Source: Dictyoglomus sp. NZ13-RE01 (GTDB lineage: Bacteria > Dictyoglomota > Dictyoglomia > Dictyoglomales > Dictyoglomaceae). Taken from it: a stretch of 64,000 bases of DNA. The stretch spans positions 414,056 to 478,055 of the forward strand of contig NIRF01000001.1 in assembly GCA_002878375.1 (NCBI GenBank). The letters are read 5' to 3'. The notes below the pieces were generated by a model. It saw only the letters and a program-made list of their open reading frames with translations, had not been told where the DNA came from and did not search any database. A program made the position numbers and the translations under genes. This document shows, piece after piece, positions 27,664 to 37,388 of this stretch (positions are counted from its first letter, which is position 1; each line of letters opens with the position of its first letter).

Positions 27664-28041
27664 CTAAATTATAGCAGTTGCTTCAATTTCAATACGTACA
27701 TCCTTTGGAAGTCTTGAAACCTCTACTGTTGAGCGTGCAGGTGGCTTATCTTTAAAGTATTCTGCATAAACTTCATTCATTTGAGAAAACTCCTCAAGGC
27801 TTTTCAGAAAAACTGTTGTTTTAACTATATTTTCTAAACTTCCTCCTATACTTTCAATTATAGCCTTTATATTTTCTATTACTCTTTTAGTTTGTTCTTT
27901 AATGTCCCCTTCCACCAAATTTCCAGTTTTTGGATCTATAGGTATTTGACCAGATATAAAAACAAAATTTCCAACTTTGATCGCCTGAGAATACGGACCT
28001 ATAGCTTTGGGTGCATTATCGGTGAAAATAACTTCCTTCAT
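27664..28041 (-). CDS. ridA: RidA family reactive enamine/imine deaminase
   Basis: RidA removes reactive 2-aminoacrylate made by PLP enzymes. The family motifs are [24 protein letters not shown], with the key Arg in [26 protein letters not shown] use the ATG at 28041 because GAGGAGGGC lies just before it; an in-frame TTG at 28056 would put that site inside the gene. The product is 126 residues. It overlaps the end of rdgB by 26 bp. Confidence 0.95.
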   Translation of the reverse strand: MKEVIFTDNAPKAIGPYSQAIKVGNFVFISGQIPIDPKTGNLVEGDIKEQTKRVIENIKAIIESIGGSLENIVKTTVFLKSLEEFSQMNEVYAEYFKDKPPARSTVEVSRLPKDVRIEIEATAII

Positions 28042-28648
28042 GATTGCCCTCCTCAATTAAATTTTTAATAATCTCCTTTGCCTTAAGAAAAGCCTTTGTC
28101 CTATGGCTTATCTTATTCTTATCTTCATTAGATAATTCGCCAAAAGTTTTTCTTAGGGGTGGATAATAAAATATGGGATCATAACCAAAACCAAAATTTC
28201 CCTTAATTTCCCAATTTATATACCCCTGAACTCTTTCTTCAATAAAAATTGGATTTTCTTTATCTTCAGGAGTTATTATAGCTAAACAACATACAAATTC
28301 TGCCACTCTATCCTCCCATTCCACATTCTTCATCTTATCAAGAATCAAACGCATTCTCTCTTCATAGGATATATCTCCTAAATATCTTGAAGAGTATATG
28401 CCAGGTTCATTATTCAAAAATTTAATCTCTAAACCAGAGTCCTCTCCTATTGCAGGAAGATTTGTTTTTTCACACACATAGAGTGCCTTTATAAGAGCAT
28501 TTTCTCTATATGAGGATCCACTTTCTTCTGGTAACTCATATATAGAAAATTCCTTTGGACTAACCAAAAACCCTGAAATATCCTTTAATATTTCCTTTAT
28601 TTCTCTTATTTTGTTATCATTCATGGTCGCTAAAACAATTTTTCTCAT
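28016..28648 (-). CDS. rdgB: XTP/dITP diphosphatase (non-canonical purine NTP pyrophosphatase)
   Basis: The enzyme clears ITP and XTP from the nucleotide pool. Motifs: [17 protein letters not shown] at the N-terminus, [25 protein letters not shown], and [33 protein letters not shown]. All match the HAM1/RdgB family. It is 210 residues. It follows rph, a very common pair, with a 4 bp overlap. Confidence 0.95.
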   Translation of the reverse strand: MRKIVLATMNDNKIREIKEILKDISGFLVSPKEFSIYELPEESGSSYRENALIKALYVCEKTNLPAIGEDSGLEIKFLNNEPGIYSSRYLGDISYEERMRLILDKMKNVEWEDRVAEFVCCLAIITPEDKENPIFIEERVQGYINWEIKGNFGFGYDPIFYYPPLRKTFGELSNEDKNKISHRTKAFLKAKEIIKNLIEEGNHEGSYFHR

Positions 28649-29367
28649 AATAACCCCAAAACCCTTTTTTGTGCTTCTATTAACTGTGCAATACCTTTTT
28701 GAGCTAAACTTAGCATTTTTTCTAACTGCTCAAGGGTAAAAGGAGTTTTTTCTGCTGTTCCCTGTATCTCTACAATTTTAAAAGTCTCAGTCATTACAAC
28801 ATTAAAATCAACTTCCGCTCTCATATCTTCTTGAGCTGCTAAATCCAAAAGAATCTCATTATCGAGTATCCCTACTGAAACTGCTGCTAAAAATTCCTTT
28901 ATGGGAAATTCTTTTATAACTCCCTCTCTTTTTAATTTAGTCAGTGCATCATAGAGAGCTACAAAAGCACCAGTAATAGCAGCTGTTCTTGTGCCTCCAT
29001 CCGCCTGAATTACATCTGCATCAACCCATATAGTTCTCTCTCCTAACTTACTTAAGTCAACAACTGCCCTCAAGGATCTACCAATGAGTCTTTGAATTTC
29101 ATGAGACCTTCCATTTATCATGCCTTTTGTTACATCTCTCACCTTTCTTTCAGGTGTTGAGCCAGGTAACATTCCATATTCTGCTGTAAGCCAGCCTTGA
29201 TTTGTTCCTTTTAAAAAAGGAGGTACTTTATCTTCTATCGAGACAGCACATAAAACTTTCGTTTCTCCCATCTCTATTAATACAGAACCTAAAGGATATT
29301 TAAGATAGTTTCTAAATATACGTATAGGTCTTAAATCCGAATTACTTCTTTTATCCGCTCTTATCAT
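28645..29367 (-). CDS. rph: Ribonuclease PH
   Basis: A phosphorolytic 3'-5' exonuclease that trims tRNA ends. Conserved segments are [67 protein letters not shown] and [25 protein letters not shown]. The 240-residue length is typical. It lies right after the methylaspartate cluster (4 bp gap) and leads rdgB. Confidence 0.96.
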   Translation of the reverse strand: MIRADKRSNSDLRPIRIFRNYLKYPLGSVLIEMGETKVLCAVSIEDKVPPFLKGTNQGWLTAEYGMLPGSTPERKVRDVTKGMINGRSHEIQRLIGRSLRAVVDLSKLGERTIWVDADVIQADGGTRTAAITGAFVALYDALTKLKREGVIKEFPIKEFLAAVSVGILDNEILLDLAAQEDMRAEVDFNVVMTETFKIVEIQGTAEKTPFTLEQLEKMLSLAQKGIAQLIEAQKRVLGLL

Positions 29368-29371
29368 ACTC

Positions 29372-30292
29372 TTACCCTTTCTCCTTTAGTATTTTTAATA
29401 CCTTATTATACTCTTCCATACTTACAAAACCAACTAAAAGAAAACAATCATCAATAGGTGAATATATGTATTCTGGATACAATACGAACTCATCTATTTT
29501 ACCAGTACTTTCTACATGCAAACGAGGACCTGTACATTTAATAATCTTATCACCAATCTTTATATGCTGAGAATCATAATAGCTAACAGGTAAATTCATA
29601 GATATATACTTTCTTACTTCTTGCTCAATCAAGTCAATCTCTATATGAGGTTTTTCTTTGAGAAATATAACAAATCCATGTATAACATCACTATGAGCTT
29701 CTATTAATCTCGAATATCCATAATCTTCTAAGACAATTCCTGTTAAGTCTTCTGCGGTATGAGCTTTTAACCGGAATTCGAGAGATTTAAAAACTATATC
29801 CGCAATTTCCTGAGGTTCTGGACCAAATATGTTTGGTCTTACTATAATAACCTCTTCACCAATACCTATTAGTATATCCGCATTCCTCTTTAAATAAGGG
29901 TATATTACTTCAAAATGTTCCACTACAACCTTTCTATCCTTTTCTAAAGCTCTTTTAATTGCTTCTGCCAATATATAAATTGATACAAAGGCAAGCTCAA
30001 ACCTTACATCAACATGATAAATATAATCCCTGAAAACATTCCTTTCATAATCTTCTAATAATGGTAATGGACGTCTATATATTCCTTCATCATCATTTGT
30101 TAGATTTAGTCCTGGAAAGAGCCCTCTTATCAATAGAGATTTTCCAGAGCCAGCAGAACCTATTATACCTATCAATTTATCGAAGGGTGAAAGATAATTG
30201 TGAGAAATTATATTGCCAAGAAGAACTAAACGTGCCTCTCCTCTTGGAGCATAATAAACGGCTTGTCTTAGTAGAACTTTCTCGCTTTTCAT
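29372..30292 (-). CDS. P-loop NTP-binding protein of unknown function in the methylaspartate cluster
   Basis: A 306-residue protein. A clear Walker A motif GSAGSGKS spans residues 45-52, followed by [20 protein letters not shown], whose acidic stretch may help bind metal. The second half contains [17 protein letters not shown] and [11 protein letters not shown], and a segment around [20 protein letters not shown]; the HTAEDL part recalls the second additional domain of alanyl-tRNA synthetase, a weak resemblance noted from memory. The first residues include [12 protein letters not shown]. Its ATG overlaps the fumarase beta stop by 4 bp, so it belongs to the cluster. It may be a kinase-like or chaperone-like protein; the function is not known. 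Confidence 0.7.
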   Translation of the reverse strand: MKSEKVLLRQAVYYAPRGEARLVLLGNIISHNYLSPFDKLIGIIGSAGSGKSLLIRGLFPGLNLTNDDEGIYRRPLPLLEDYERNVFRDYIYHVDVRFELAFVSIYILAEAIKRALEKDRKVVVEHFEVIYPYLKRNADILIGIGEEVIIVRPNIFGPEPQEIADIVFKSLEFRLKAHTAEDLTGIVLEDYGYSRLIEAHSDVIHGFVIFLKEKPHIEIDLIEQEVRKYISMNLPVSYYDSQHIKIGDKIIKCTGPRLHVESTGKIDEFVLYPEYIYSPIDDCFLLVGFVSMEEYNKVLKILKEKG

Positions 30293-30816
30293 TTTTCTAA
30301 ATAATAATCTCTACCAGAGGAGTCTATTGCTACCATTACAGGAAAATCATATAGTTCTAAGAGATAAATTGCTTCCGGACCTAAATCTTCATATCCAACA
30401 AGCTGGAACCTCTTTATTCTCTCAGAAAAATAAGCACCTGCTCCTCCTACTGTAGCAAAATAAATACCTTTGTATTTTCTAATAGCAGTTCTAACTTCTT
30501 CTCCTCTCTTTCCTTTACCAATAAATCCTTTTACTCCTTTTTCCAGCAAAATTGGAACATAGGGATCCATTCTCATACTTGTAGTTGGACCACAAGCCCC
30601 AATAATTCTCCCAGGAGGAGTGGGAGAGGGTCCCATATAATATATTACTGAGCCTTCTAATTGAAAGGGAAGTTTTTCTCCTCTCATTAAAGACTCAACT
30701 ATTCTCTTATGGGCAGCATCCCTTGCAGAATAGCATTCTCCATATAATCTAACCCACTCTCCAACCTTTAAATCCTCAATAACTTCATCCTTTAATGGTA
30801 AATAAATTTTCCTCAT
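30289..30816 (-). CDS. Class I fumarate/mesaconate hydratase, beta subunit
   Basis: This is the small subunit of a two-part iron-sulfur hydro-lyase (fumarase, tartrate dehydratase or mesaconase). The catalytic segment ARDAAHKRIVES is present, along with MGPSPTPPGRIIGACGPTTSMRMDPYVP and GKGKRGEEV. It overlaps the alpha subunit gene by 4 bp. In this setting, downstream of methylaspartate ammonia-lyase, hydration of mesaconate to citramalate is the most likely reaction, but fumarase or tartrate dehydratase activity is possible. Confidence 0.88.
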   Translation of the reverse strand: MRKIYLPLKDEVIEDLKVGEWVRLYGECYSARDAAHKRIVESLMRGEKLPFQLEGSVIYYMGPSPTPPGRIIGACGPTTSMRMDPYVPILLEKGVKGFIGKGKRGEEVRTAIRKYKGIYFATVGGAGAYFSERIKRFQLVGYEDLGPEAIYLLELYDFPVMVAIDSSGRDYYLEK

Positions 30817-31652
30817 ATAACAATTTCACCCCATCTTACAGCAGAACACTGCAAAGTAACTGCCAAAGGAAGACCTGCTATATGGGTAGGAAAGCTTTCT
30901 ACAAATACATCTAAAGCTGTTAATTTTCCCCCAAAACCCCCAGGACCAATATTTAGATCATTTACTCTTCTCAATATCTCTTCCTCTAATCTTCTTAAAT
31001 GCTCTTTATCGTTTCTTTTAAAAAGGGGTCTCATTATAGCCTTTTTAGATAAATAGACAGCTTTTTCCATTGTACCACCTAAACCAACACCAATTATTAA
31101 AGGAGGACATGCATTAGGTCCGTAGTTTTTTACATGCTCAACTACAATATTTATAATTTCCTCTTCGGACGTTGTTGGCAGAAGCATCTTAACCATACTG
31201 GCATTTTCACTCCCAAATCCTTTTATCATTACACTAATCTTTAAATTATCTCCTGGAATATAGTCCCAATGAACAATTGGTGGTGTATTATCAAAGGTAT
31301 TTTCTCTTATGATAGGGTCTTTTACTACAGATGGTCTTAAATAATTATTCAAATATACTTCTCTCACTGCTTTGTTTAAATAATCCATTATAGGACCCTC
31401 AATACATACATCTTCTCCTTTTTCAATAAAGATTAAAACCATCCCACAATCTTGACAAATAGGGATTTTCTTCTCCTTTGCAATTTGGGAATTTTCTATT
31501 AGAATATCCAAAACAATCTTAGCATTAATATTTTCTTCTTCATTCCTTTTTCTTTTCCATTCTAACAAAACATCATCCCTAACATTAAAATTTACATACT
31601 CAATTAATTCTTTAACCTTTTCGTAAATTTCATTAGCATTAACCATTCTCAT
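30813..31652 (-). CDS. Class I fumarate/mesaconate hydratase, alpha subunit
   Basis: This is the cluster-bearing large subunit. Motifs: IPICQDCGMVLIFIEKG with its cysteines, YGPNACPPLIIGVGLGGTMEKAVYLSKKA, GPGGFGGKLTALDVFVE and LQCSAVRWGEIVI at the end; these hold the 4Fe-4S ligands. The 279-residue length suits the split alpha form. The start lies within the end of the DUF4387 gene (14 bp overlap). Its role as mesaconase is inferred from the surrounding genes. Confidence 0.88.
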   Translation of the reverse strand: MRMVNANEIYEKVKELIEYVNFNVRDDVLLEWKRKRNEEENINAKIVLDILIENSQIAKEKKIPICQDCGMVLIFIEKGEDVCIEGPIMDYLNKAVREVYLNNYLRPSVVKDPIIRENTFDNTPPIVHWDYIPGDNLKISVMIKGFGSENASMVKMLLPTTSEEEIINIVVEHVKNYGPNACPPLIIGVGLGGTMEKAVYLSKKAIMRPLFKRNDKEHLRRLEEEILRRVNDLNIGPGGFGGKLTALDVFVESFPTHIAGLPLAVTLQCSAVRWGEIVI

Positions 31653-31959
31653 CTTCTATCTCAACCTCCAAAAGAGGAGCATGTTGTTGGGCACCATAAA
31701 CGTCAGAATCTCCAAAATCTCCAGAGGATATGTATCTTTTAATATTAGCTTTTACAGCAAAAGCTGGATCAAAATAAAAAACAGATAATACATCCTCAGG
31801 AGGAATATTATATAAGCTTGCCCACCAATCAGAAGAGAAATAATTTCTTTTTTTCAATTTATAATACATTTGTTCATCTTTAAAAATTATGTCAATTGTT
31901 ATAATAAAGGGACCACTATTCTTTGTCCTTATCACCCTCGCAATATCAATTAATTTCAT
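31639..31959 (-). CDS. DUF4387 family protein
   Basis: A 106-residue protein with the DUF4387 features: IRTKNSGPFIITIDIIFKD at the start and RYISSGDFGDSDVYGAQQHAPLLEVEIE at the end. I know of no proven function for the family; it is often found beside, or fused to, AtuA/DUF1446 proteins, as here. It has no signal peptide or membrane segment. It is 3 bp after the AtuA gene and overlaps the hydratase alpha gene. Confidence 0.85.
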   Translation of the reverse strand: MKLIDIARVIRTKNSGPFIITIDIIFKDEQMYYKLKKRNYFSSDWWASLYNIPPEDVLSVFYFDPAFAVKANIKRYISSGDFGDSDVYGAQQHAPLLEVEIEDENG

Positions 31960-31962
31960 ATC

Positions 31963-33303
31963 TCAAACCTCTTTTTTAATGATAGAAATATCTAAATAAT
32001 TTTCTTTAATGAGATGATAAATAGAGAATCTAAAAACTTCTCCCCATATTACATCAGAAGGAGAAAAAGGAAAAGCCAGGTTACCAGCAGTAGATATTCT
32101 TCCAGGATATCCATAATGAAGAAGAGTAGATCTAATAAAACCTATAACAGTCTTCGCAATTTTTTCGTTTTCACTAAGAACTTCAATTAAAAGTCCTATC
32201 TCATGACAAGCTTCTTTATTTTTCTCCCATTTTCCCATTACACCATTTTTCCCATACAAATGGAAATGTATTTTAAACTTATCTATCCAATCTGGAAAAT
32301 TTTCTTTTGTTATTAATTCCATTTCACTTAGTATATTATCTATCTGTGATATAAATATAGGATCTCTAATTCCTGCAAAACATACGCTTCTAAAACCAAT
32401 AAATTCTGCTCCTTCAATCTTTATCCATTTTTCCTTTGGTGGTATAAACTTTGTACCAGTCACCCTTACCATTCTCTCATTAATTTGAGAAAACTTTGTT
32501 TCTTCTAAAGAGATAGTTCCATCAGGACCTGCTAAGTGATAAGGATCTGACTTTTCGTATAGAGTATGGGCAGAGACTGAAAGCACTGTGCACCTTCTTC
32601 TTGGATTAAGAGGAAAAACATCAAAATAATCTGAGCTTAGGACTCCTATTAAACCATCTCTTCCGCTACCAGGTTCACTGGCAATAGCTCCACATTCCAA
32701 GATTTTGCCTAAATGCAAAGAAAGTCCCATATCATAACCTTTCATAACAGGTATTACTGCAAAAGGTGCTGGATCGTAGCTTCTCCCAGCAATAATTACT
32801 TGAGCATCTTCCTTTATCGCTTCCATAAATGGTTCTATACCAATCTGAGCAGTAATATTTGTGCATCTATCAATTATACTTTCATTCAGCTCAAAAGAGC
32901 CATCTAAACTACGAATATTTCCATCTTTCAATGCCTTTTTTACTCTTTCTTTATCCACATCAGTGTAAATAATAGAAACCTTAAAATGAATATTTAATTC
33001 TTTACATAGACTTTCTACTATAGAATAGGTGAAGTCCACTGATGATTTTGTCCCACATCCTCCAGCACTTCCAATTATTAAGGGAATATCCAAATCTTTA
33101 GCCAAAGTCAATAGTAGTGATAGATCTCTCTTTACTGCCTCAGCCTCAACAAAAGATATACCCTTTCCTAAATAATAAGGACCAGGATCTGTAGAACCTG
33201 CATCTACCGCAATTAAATCAGGTTTTTCCCTATAAGCTTCCTTATGACTTTCTAAAGGAAAACCATAACCCAATATAGCAGTTGGTGAATAAATCTTAAT
33301 CAT
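31963..33303 (-). CDS. AtuA-like (DUF1446) protein
   Basis: The 446 residues match the DUF1446/AtuA family: AILGYGFPLESHKEAYREKPDLIAVDAGSTDPGPYYLG at the start, PLIIGSAGGCGTKSSVDFTYSIVES, ITAQIGIEPFMEAIKEDAQVIIAGRSYDPAPFAV, GHLGKILECGAIASEPGSGRDGLIG (read here as HLGKILECGA) and an intact C-terminus. AtuA is named from acyclic terpene use in Pseudomonas, but its reaction is not firmly known. In this cluster it lies right after mal with no gap, so it may handle citramalate or another C5 acid. That is an inference. Confidence 0.85.
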   Translation of the reverse strand: MIKIYSPTAILGYGFPLESHKEAYREKPDLIAVDAGSTDPGPYYLGKGISFVEAEAVKRDLSLLLTLAKDLDIPLIIGSAGGCGTKSSVDFTYSIVESLCKELNIHFKVSIIYTDVDKERVKKALKDGNIRSLDGSFELNESIIDRCTNITAQIGIEPFMEAIKEDAQVIIAGRSYDPAPFAVIPVMKGYDMGLSLHLGKILECGAIASEPGSGRDGLIGVLSSDYFDVFPLNPRRRCTVLSVSAHTLYEKSDPYHLAGPDGTISLEETKFSQINERMVRVTGTKFIPPKEKWIKIEGAEFIGFRSVCFAGIRDPIFISQIDNILSEMELITKENFPDWIDKFKIHFHLYGKNGVMGKWEKNKEACHEIGLLIEVLSENEKIAKTVIGFIRSTLLHYGYPGRISTAGNLAFPFSPSDVIWGEVFRFSIYHLIKENYLDISIIKKEV

Positions 33304-34548
33304 TTATTTATAACCTCTCGCATTAAGAATAGCTATTGTTCTCTCCATCTCATTGTTTACAATCATCAACCCCTCATCAACACCCATGCCAGGCTTTGCT
33401 AATATCTGATCCGCCTGAGTTGCTAATGCAATATGGACCGATATTTGGGCAGATCTATCTGTTTCATTACATGTTCCTCCAACATAAGCACCAACTTTAT
33501 TTTTCTTACACAATAATACCGCTTCTATTGACTTGTGAATGCTACCAAGGACAGGAGTCTTTATTTGTATCATATCTACAGCATCAGCATTTATAAAGTC
33601 TTTTATATCTTCCAAACTATTACACCACTCATCCGCAACAATCTCCACATGAATTCCTTTCTCACGCAAAGCTCTTTTCAACTTACTTAGATATTCAATT
33701 TGAGCCTCTTTGTTTTCCAAATCTACAGGACCTTCAATTCTAAGCTTATAAGGATAGGCAATTTTTTCTAACTGAGCAAAATAATTAGTAATCTCCTCTA
33801 AATTGTAATTAAAGGCTATGCCAATAGTTCCATATACATCTATATGGAAGATTGGCTTATAATTTTCATCTCCCAAAATCTTCACCCTCTCCTTTATCCA
33901 ACCCAAGTATTCTATTAATTTTTCGCCTCTCCATCCCAACTTCGTTTCTACATTATTAATTAGTCCGTGAGGTAATACATCCGCCCTCTTCATGATCATC
34001 TTATCAACATTGTTGTATCTGTCATCTCCCGACTGACAAAATATAGGTACTCTTTTGGCAACTACTGGTAGATTATACTCCTCCGCTATTATTTCAGTCA
34101 TGGTTTTTCTCTGACTTTTGGAAAAAGCATCAAGAACTGCCTGTGTTAAGCCATATCTAAGTGCGGAGTGTAGCTTAATTGTTCCTATATTCCAATCTTC
34201 AATTATCTCTGATAGTTCTCTAAAACTTCTCCATTCTTTGTTTACAATGTTAGGATAAATAATATCGGTGATAATTTCTACAAAGTCTTTTGCTCTAAAT
34301 AGTGGCTCCCTTCCACCAGCACCAGAGTATTGTATTGCAGCACAATCTCCGAAAGCTATAGAGTCATCCTCCAAGATAAATATTATTGATAAACTTTCTC
34401 CCTTTTGGCGAACTGCGTTAAAACCATTTGTCAATGGAACACCTCTATAAGCAAAACCATCCTCTCTTGCACCTGCTTTTATGGCTCTTTGATCATCAAA
34501 ATAAAAACCCGAAAGCCCAATAGAATATAAAGCCTTTTTTATTCTCAT
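33304..34548 (-). CDS. mal: Methylaspartate ammonia-lyase
   Basis: The enzyme splits L-threo-3-methylaspartate to mesaconate and ammonia. It is an enolase-superfamily TIM barrel of 414 residues. The two catalytic bases are visible: His194 (VLPHGLINN) and Lys330 in DMIQIKTPVLGSIHKS, matching the known His194/Lys331 pair. Metal-binding FHIDVYG (Asp237) and YVGGTCNETDRSAQ are also present. It follows glmE by 6 bp and leads the AtuA gene. Confidence 0.96.
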   Translation of the reverse strand: MRIKKALYSIGLSGFYFDDQRAIKAGAREDGFAYRGVPLTNGFNAVRQKGESLSIIFILEDDSIAFGDCAAIQYSGAGGREPLFRAKDFVEIITDIIYPNIVNKEWRSFRELSEIIEDWNIGTIKLHSALRYGLTQAVLDAFSKSQRKTMTEIIAEEYNLPVVAKRVPIFCQSGDDRYNNVDKMIMKRADVLPHGLINNVETKLGWRGEKLIEYLGWIKERVKILGDENYKPIFHIDVYGTIGIAFNYNLEEITNYFAQLEKIAYPYKLRIEGPVDLENKEAQIEYLSKLKRALREKGIHVEIVADEWCNSLEDIKDFINADAVDMIQIKTPVLGSIHKSIEAVLLCKKNKVGAYVGGTCNETDRSAQISVHIALATQADQILAKPGMGVDEGLMIVNNEMERTIAILNARGYK

Positions 34549-34554
34549 AGTTAT

Positions 34555-36006
34555 CTATCTCCTTGGTCTTCCTATTAATCTTCCTCTACTTATAGCATAA
34601 ATATCATCTAACACCATTTGGAAAGAAACAGGTCTTTTCTCAAACTTAGCTCTCTCTTCTAATTTCTCTCTATGATAATTTTTAATCTCTTCAGGTATTG
34701 GGATGTTTCCAAAATCAAAAAATCTTATAGCTCCATTATTATCCCGTACAGGCATGACTCTACCTAAAGCATATTTACTTGGAGCAAAAGGAACATCTAA
34801 TACTCCAGCAGAAAAAGCCCTTACTGTTCCTATTAAGAAATCACCATCGCCCAACTCATAAACCTTGTTTAAAATGCTGAGCACTTCATTTTTTATAATC
34901 TCTTCCTCTTCTGAAATTAATTTCTCGTCTATAAAGTTTTGATTTTCTAACATTTGCATTATTTGTCTTGTATTCCTTAATGCTTCGCCATTTGCTTCTT
35001 TTGTAGGAATTCCAATTGCTTCCTGTGGAGTCTTAACAATAATCTTACTTGCAGGAGCCAAAACACCAGGAATAGTTCCATAACTTATAACTGCAAAGGC
35101 TTTTGCATAATCTTCAGGAAATCCTCCCATCCAATGATGAAAAACTGTCGTTACATGTACATCATAGTAACCAAAATCATTTAAGAATTTCTTTGTGAGA
35201 TTATACATAACCCTTACTGCAGCTACATCCTGAATTAAATTACCTCCCTGTCCATATCCTACGCTTATACTCTTTACCCCCTGTTCAGCTGCAAGAAGTG
35301 CCTCTATGATTCCTATACTAATTGATATGCAAGGTGGAACTAAAGTGCCCGTTAGAGGTCCAAAGGACTCTCTATTTATAATAATTCCATGATTTGCATA
35401 ATATCCTACCAGATAATCCACATATTGCCAATAAAGGAGAGAAGTTTCTAAGGGTACATCCTTTGCGTATGGTATATTATAAGAAATTCCTCCCCCCTCA
35501 AAAGAAGTAAAACCAGAGCATAAAGTTATTTCTGCTAATAGTCTTGCATCAGGAGATCCATGTCTTACTTCCACAGGAACATTAACATTTTCTATTATCT
35601 CTCTACATCCTTTTACTCCATAGTTTACTGCTGGAAAACCATTTAAAAGATGTCTTCCTTCTCTTAAACTTTCTTCAAGACCATTTTGAGCTTCCTTATA
35701 TCTATTCTGGCGAGTGTAACTATCAATTGTTGTAGGTAACAAATCTGCACCATTTTCCTCTAAATACTTAAGTAGTTCTATATGATCCTTTAATATAGGA
35801 ACTCCAGCCCGTGGCTGTAATAGTATCTTTTTCTCTTTCTCTGCAGTTTTTAACACATAATCACACCTTTTATTATCAGGAAGACTTTTCTGATATTCTA
35901 TTCCAAGATTAAGATCTACTTCTTTGCCAGTAATCCACGTATTTAAAACTTCATCTCTCATCCTAAAAAAATAATTCTCATCCCATCTTTTATTTTTTAA
36001 TATCAT
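34555..36006 (-). CDS. glmE: Glutamate mutase (methylaspartate mutase), epsilon subunit
   Basis: This is the catalytic subunit of the coenzyme B12-dependent mutase that turns L-glutamate into (2S,3S)-3-methylaspartate. The 483 residues have the signature VRHGSPDARLLAEITLCSGFTSFEGGGISYNIPYAKDVPLE, GPLTGTLVPPCISISIGIIEALLAAEQGVKSISVGYGQGGNLIQDVAA and TTVFHHWMGGFPED. It overlaps glmL by 17 bp. It needs the GlmS partner encoded two genes upstream. Confidence 0.96.
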   Translation of the reverse strand: MILKNKRWDENYFFRMRDEVLNTWITGKEVDLNLGIEYQKSLPDNKRCDYVLKTAEKEKKILLQPRAGVPILKDHIELLKYLEENGADLLPTTIDSYTRQNRYKEAQNGLEESLREGRHLLNGFPAVNYGVKGCREIIENVNVPVEVRHGSPDARLLAEITLCSGFTSFEGGGISYNIPYAKDVPLETSLLYWQYVDYLVGYYANHGIIINRESFGPLTGTLVPPCISISIGIIEALLAAEQGVKSISVGYGQGGNLIQDVAAVRVMYNLTKKFLNDFGYYDVHVTTVFHHWMGGFPEDYAKAFAVISYGTIPGVLAPASKIIVKTPQEAIGIPTKEANGEALRNTRQIMQMLENQNFIDEKLISEEEEIIKNEVLSILNKVYELGDGDFLIGTVRAFSAGVLDVPFAPSKYALGRVMPVRDNNGAIRFFDFGNIPIPEEIKNYHREKLEERAKFEKRPVSFQMVLDDIYAISRGRLIGRPRR

Positions 36007-37387
36007 TAGACCTTTCCTCCTTTGAAACCCTTACAATATATTTTGAGATTAGTTTATCAGATTTCTCTGGGAAAATTTCTGAAATTAAACCTATTGCATA
36101 TAATATATACTCCTTGTCAATAAAAATATCTGGATTTTTAGGTTTAAGAACAAAAGGTTCATTTGGATTAAATAAGGCAAAGGATATTGATTTCAAATTA
36201 TATGGGTTATAAATTAAAGGTCCACCAGTACCTATTAAAGCCCTTACATCAGTTAAATCTTTTCCATACTGAAAGTACAAACTTCCCATAGGAGAATAAA
36301 CAACCTCAATATGTCCCACATGTCTTCTTACTGCTATATCTATTGCAACAGAAGCCAATACATGATCAAAATATATGTCTTCTTCTTTTGTTGGAATAAA
36401 ATCCGTATTCTCTGACAAAAATTTCACCTTTTCTCTATAGGAATTGAGATTACCCAATAAATTTTTCCATACTTCTTCACTTACAGCTTCCCATAACGAG
36501 TAAGCACTAACCCTAACCCCTAAATCTCCCTCGACAGTTCTCTTTACATAAGGTTCTGGTAATCCTTTTAAAATAACAAAACTTTGAGTTGGTTTTCCAG
36601 ACGCAACAGAACAAACATCAGTGGTAGCTCCACCTACATCAACTAGCATTGTTTCTCCATTTAAACTTGAAAACTTCTCACATGCCTTCAGTACTGCAAG
36701 AGGAGTAGGCATTACTATACTATCTACAAATTTTTTTGCCTTATCCAATCCCTTTGATATTATTAATCTTTCTAAAAAAATCTCTCTTATCTTGCTTTGA
36801 ACAGGTGTTATATTTAATACACCAAATTCTGGCATTACATTTTCAGTTATATAAATTTCCTTTTTTGCTTTCTCAAATATCCTATGAACCTCATCAGCTA
36901 CATCCTTATTTCCAGCATAAATGACTGGTATATCTAAATCTAAACTACTAAGTTTTTTAGCATTAATAAGAGGGTAATATTTGTTTCCGCCATCTGTTCC
37001 GCCCGCCAAAACTATCAAATCAGGTTTCAATCTATAAATTTCATCCAAATCACTTTCCGAAAGTTCATAGCTATAGGTTTTTATCACCTTTGCACCAGCA
37101 CCAAGGGAGGCTCTTTTTGCTGCCTCTGCAGTTAAATCTGGGACTAAACCAACTGCTACAATTCTTAACCCACCTTTTGCACTACTTGTTGCTCTTCTCA
37201 CGTCAAAATCTTCTATTTTCTTACCTGTCTGCTTAAAAACTTCAGATAATGCATTATTTAATCCTATAGTTATATCAATATTTGCTGTTGACGGAGCTTT
37301 AGCCTTGGCAATAAGCTCGCATTTATCCAAATCAAAAGCAGATACCTTAGTAAAAGTACTACCCAAATCAAAAAACAATCCCAGCAT
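35990..37387 (-). CDS. glmL: Glutamate mutase reactivating factor MutL/GlmL
   Basis: An ASKHA-fold ATPase thought to reactivate B12-inactivated glutamate mutase. It opens FFDLGSTFTKVSAFDLD (phosphate 1 region), has LIVLAGGTDGGN, and MLVDVGGATTDVCSVASG (phosphate 2). The 465-residue length fits. It lies between glmS and glmE, the standard order of this system. Confidence 0.94.
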   Translation of the reverse strand: MLGLFFDLGSTFTKVSAFDLDKCELIAKAKAPSTANIDITIGLNNALSEVFKQTGKKIEDFDVRRATSSAKGGLRIVAVGLVPDLTAEAAKRASLGAGAKVIKTYSYELSESDLDEIYRLKPDLIVLAGGTDGGNKYYPLINAKKLSSLDLDIPVIYAGNKDVADEVHRIFEKAKKEIYITENVMPEFGVLNITPVQSKIREIFLERLIISKGLDKAKKFVDSIVMPTPLAVLKACEKFSSLNGETMLVDVGGATTDVCSVASGKPTQSFVILKGLPEPYVKRTVEGDLGVRVSAYSLWEAVSEEVWKNLLGNLNSYREKVKFLSENTDFIPTKEEDIYFDHVLASVAIDIAVRRHVGHIEVVYSPMGSLYFQYGKDLTDVRALIGTGGPLIYNPYNLKSISFALFNPNEPFVLKPKNPDIFIDKEYILYAIGLISEIFPEKSDKLISKYIVRVSKEERSNDIKK

Positions 37388-37388
37388 A

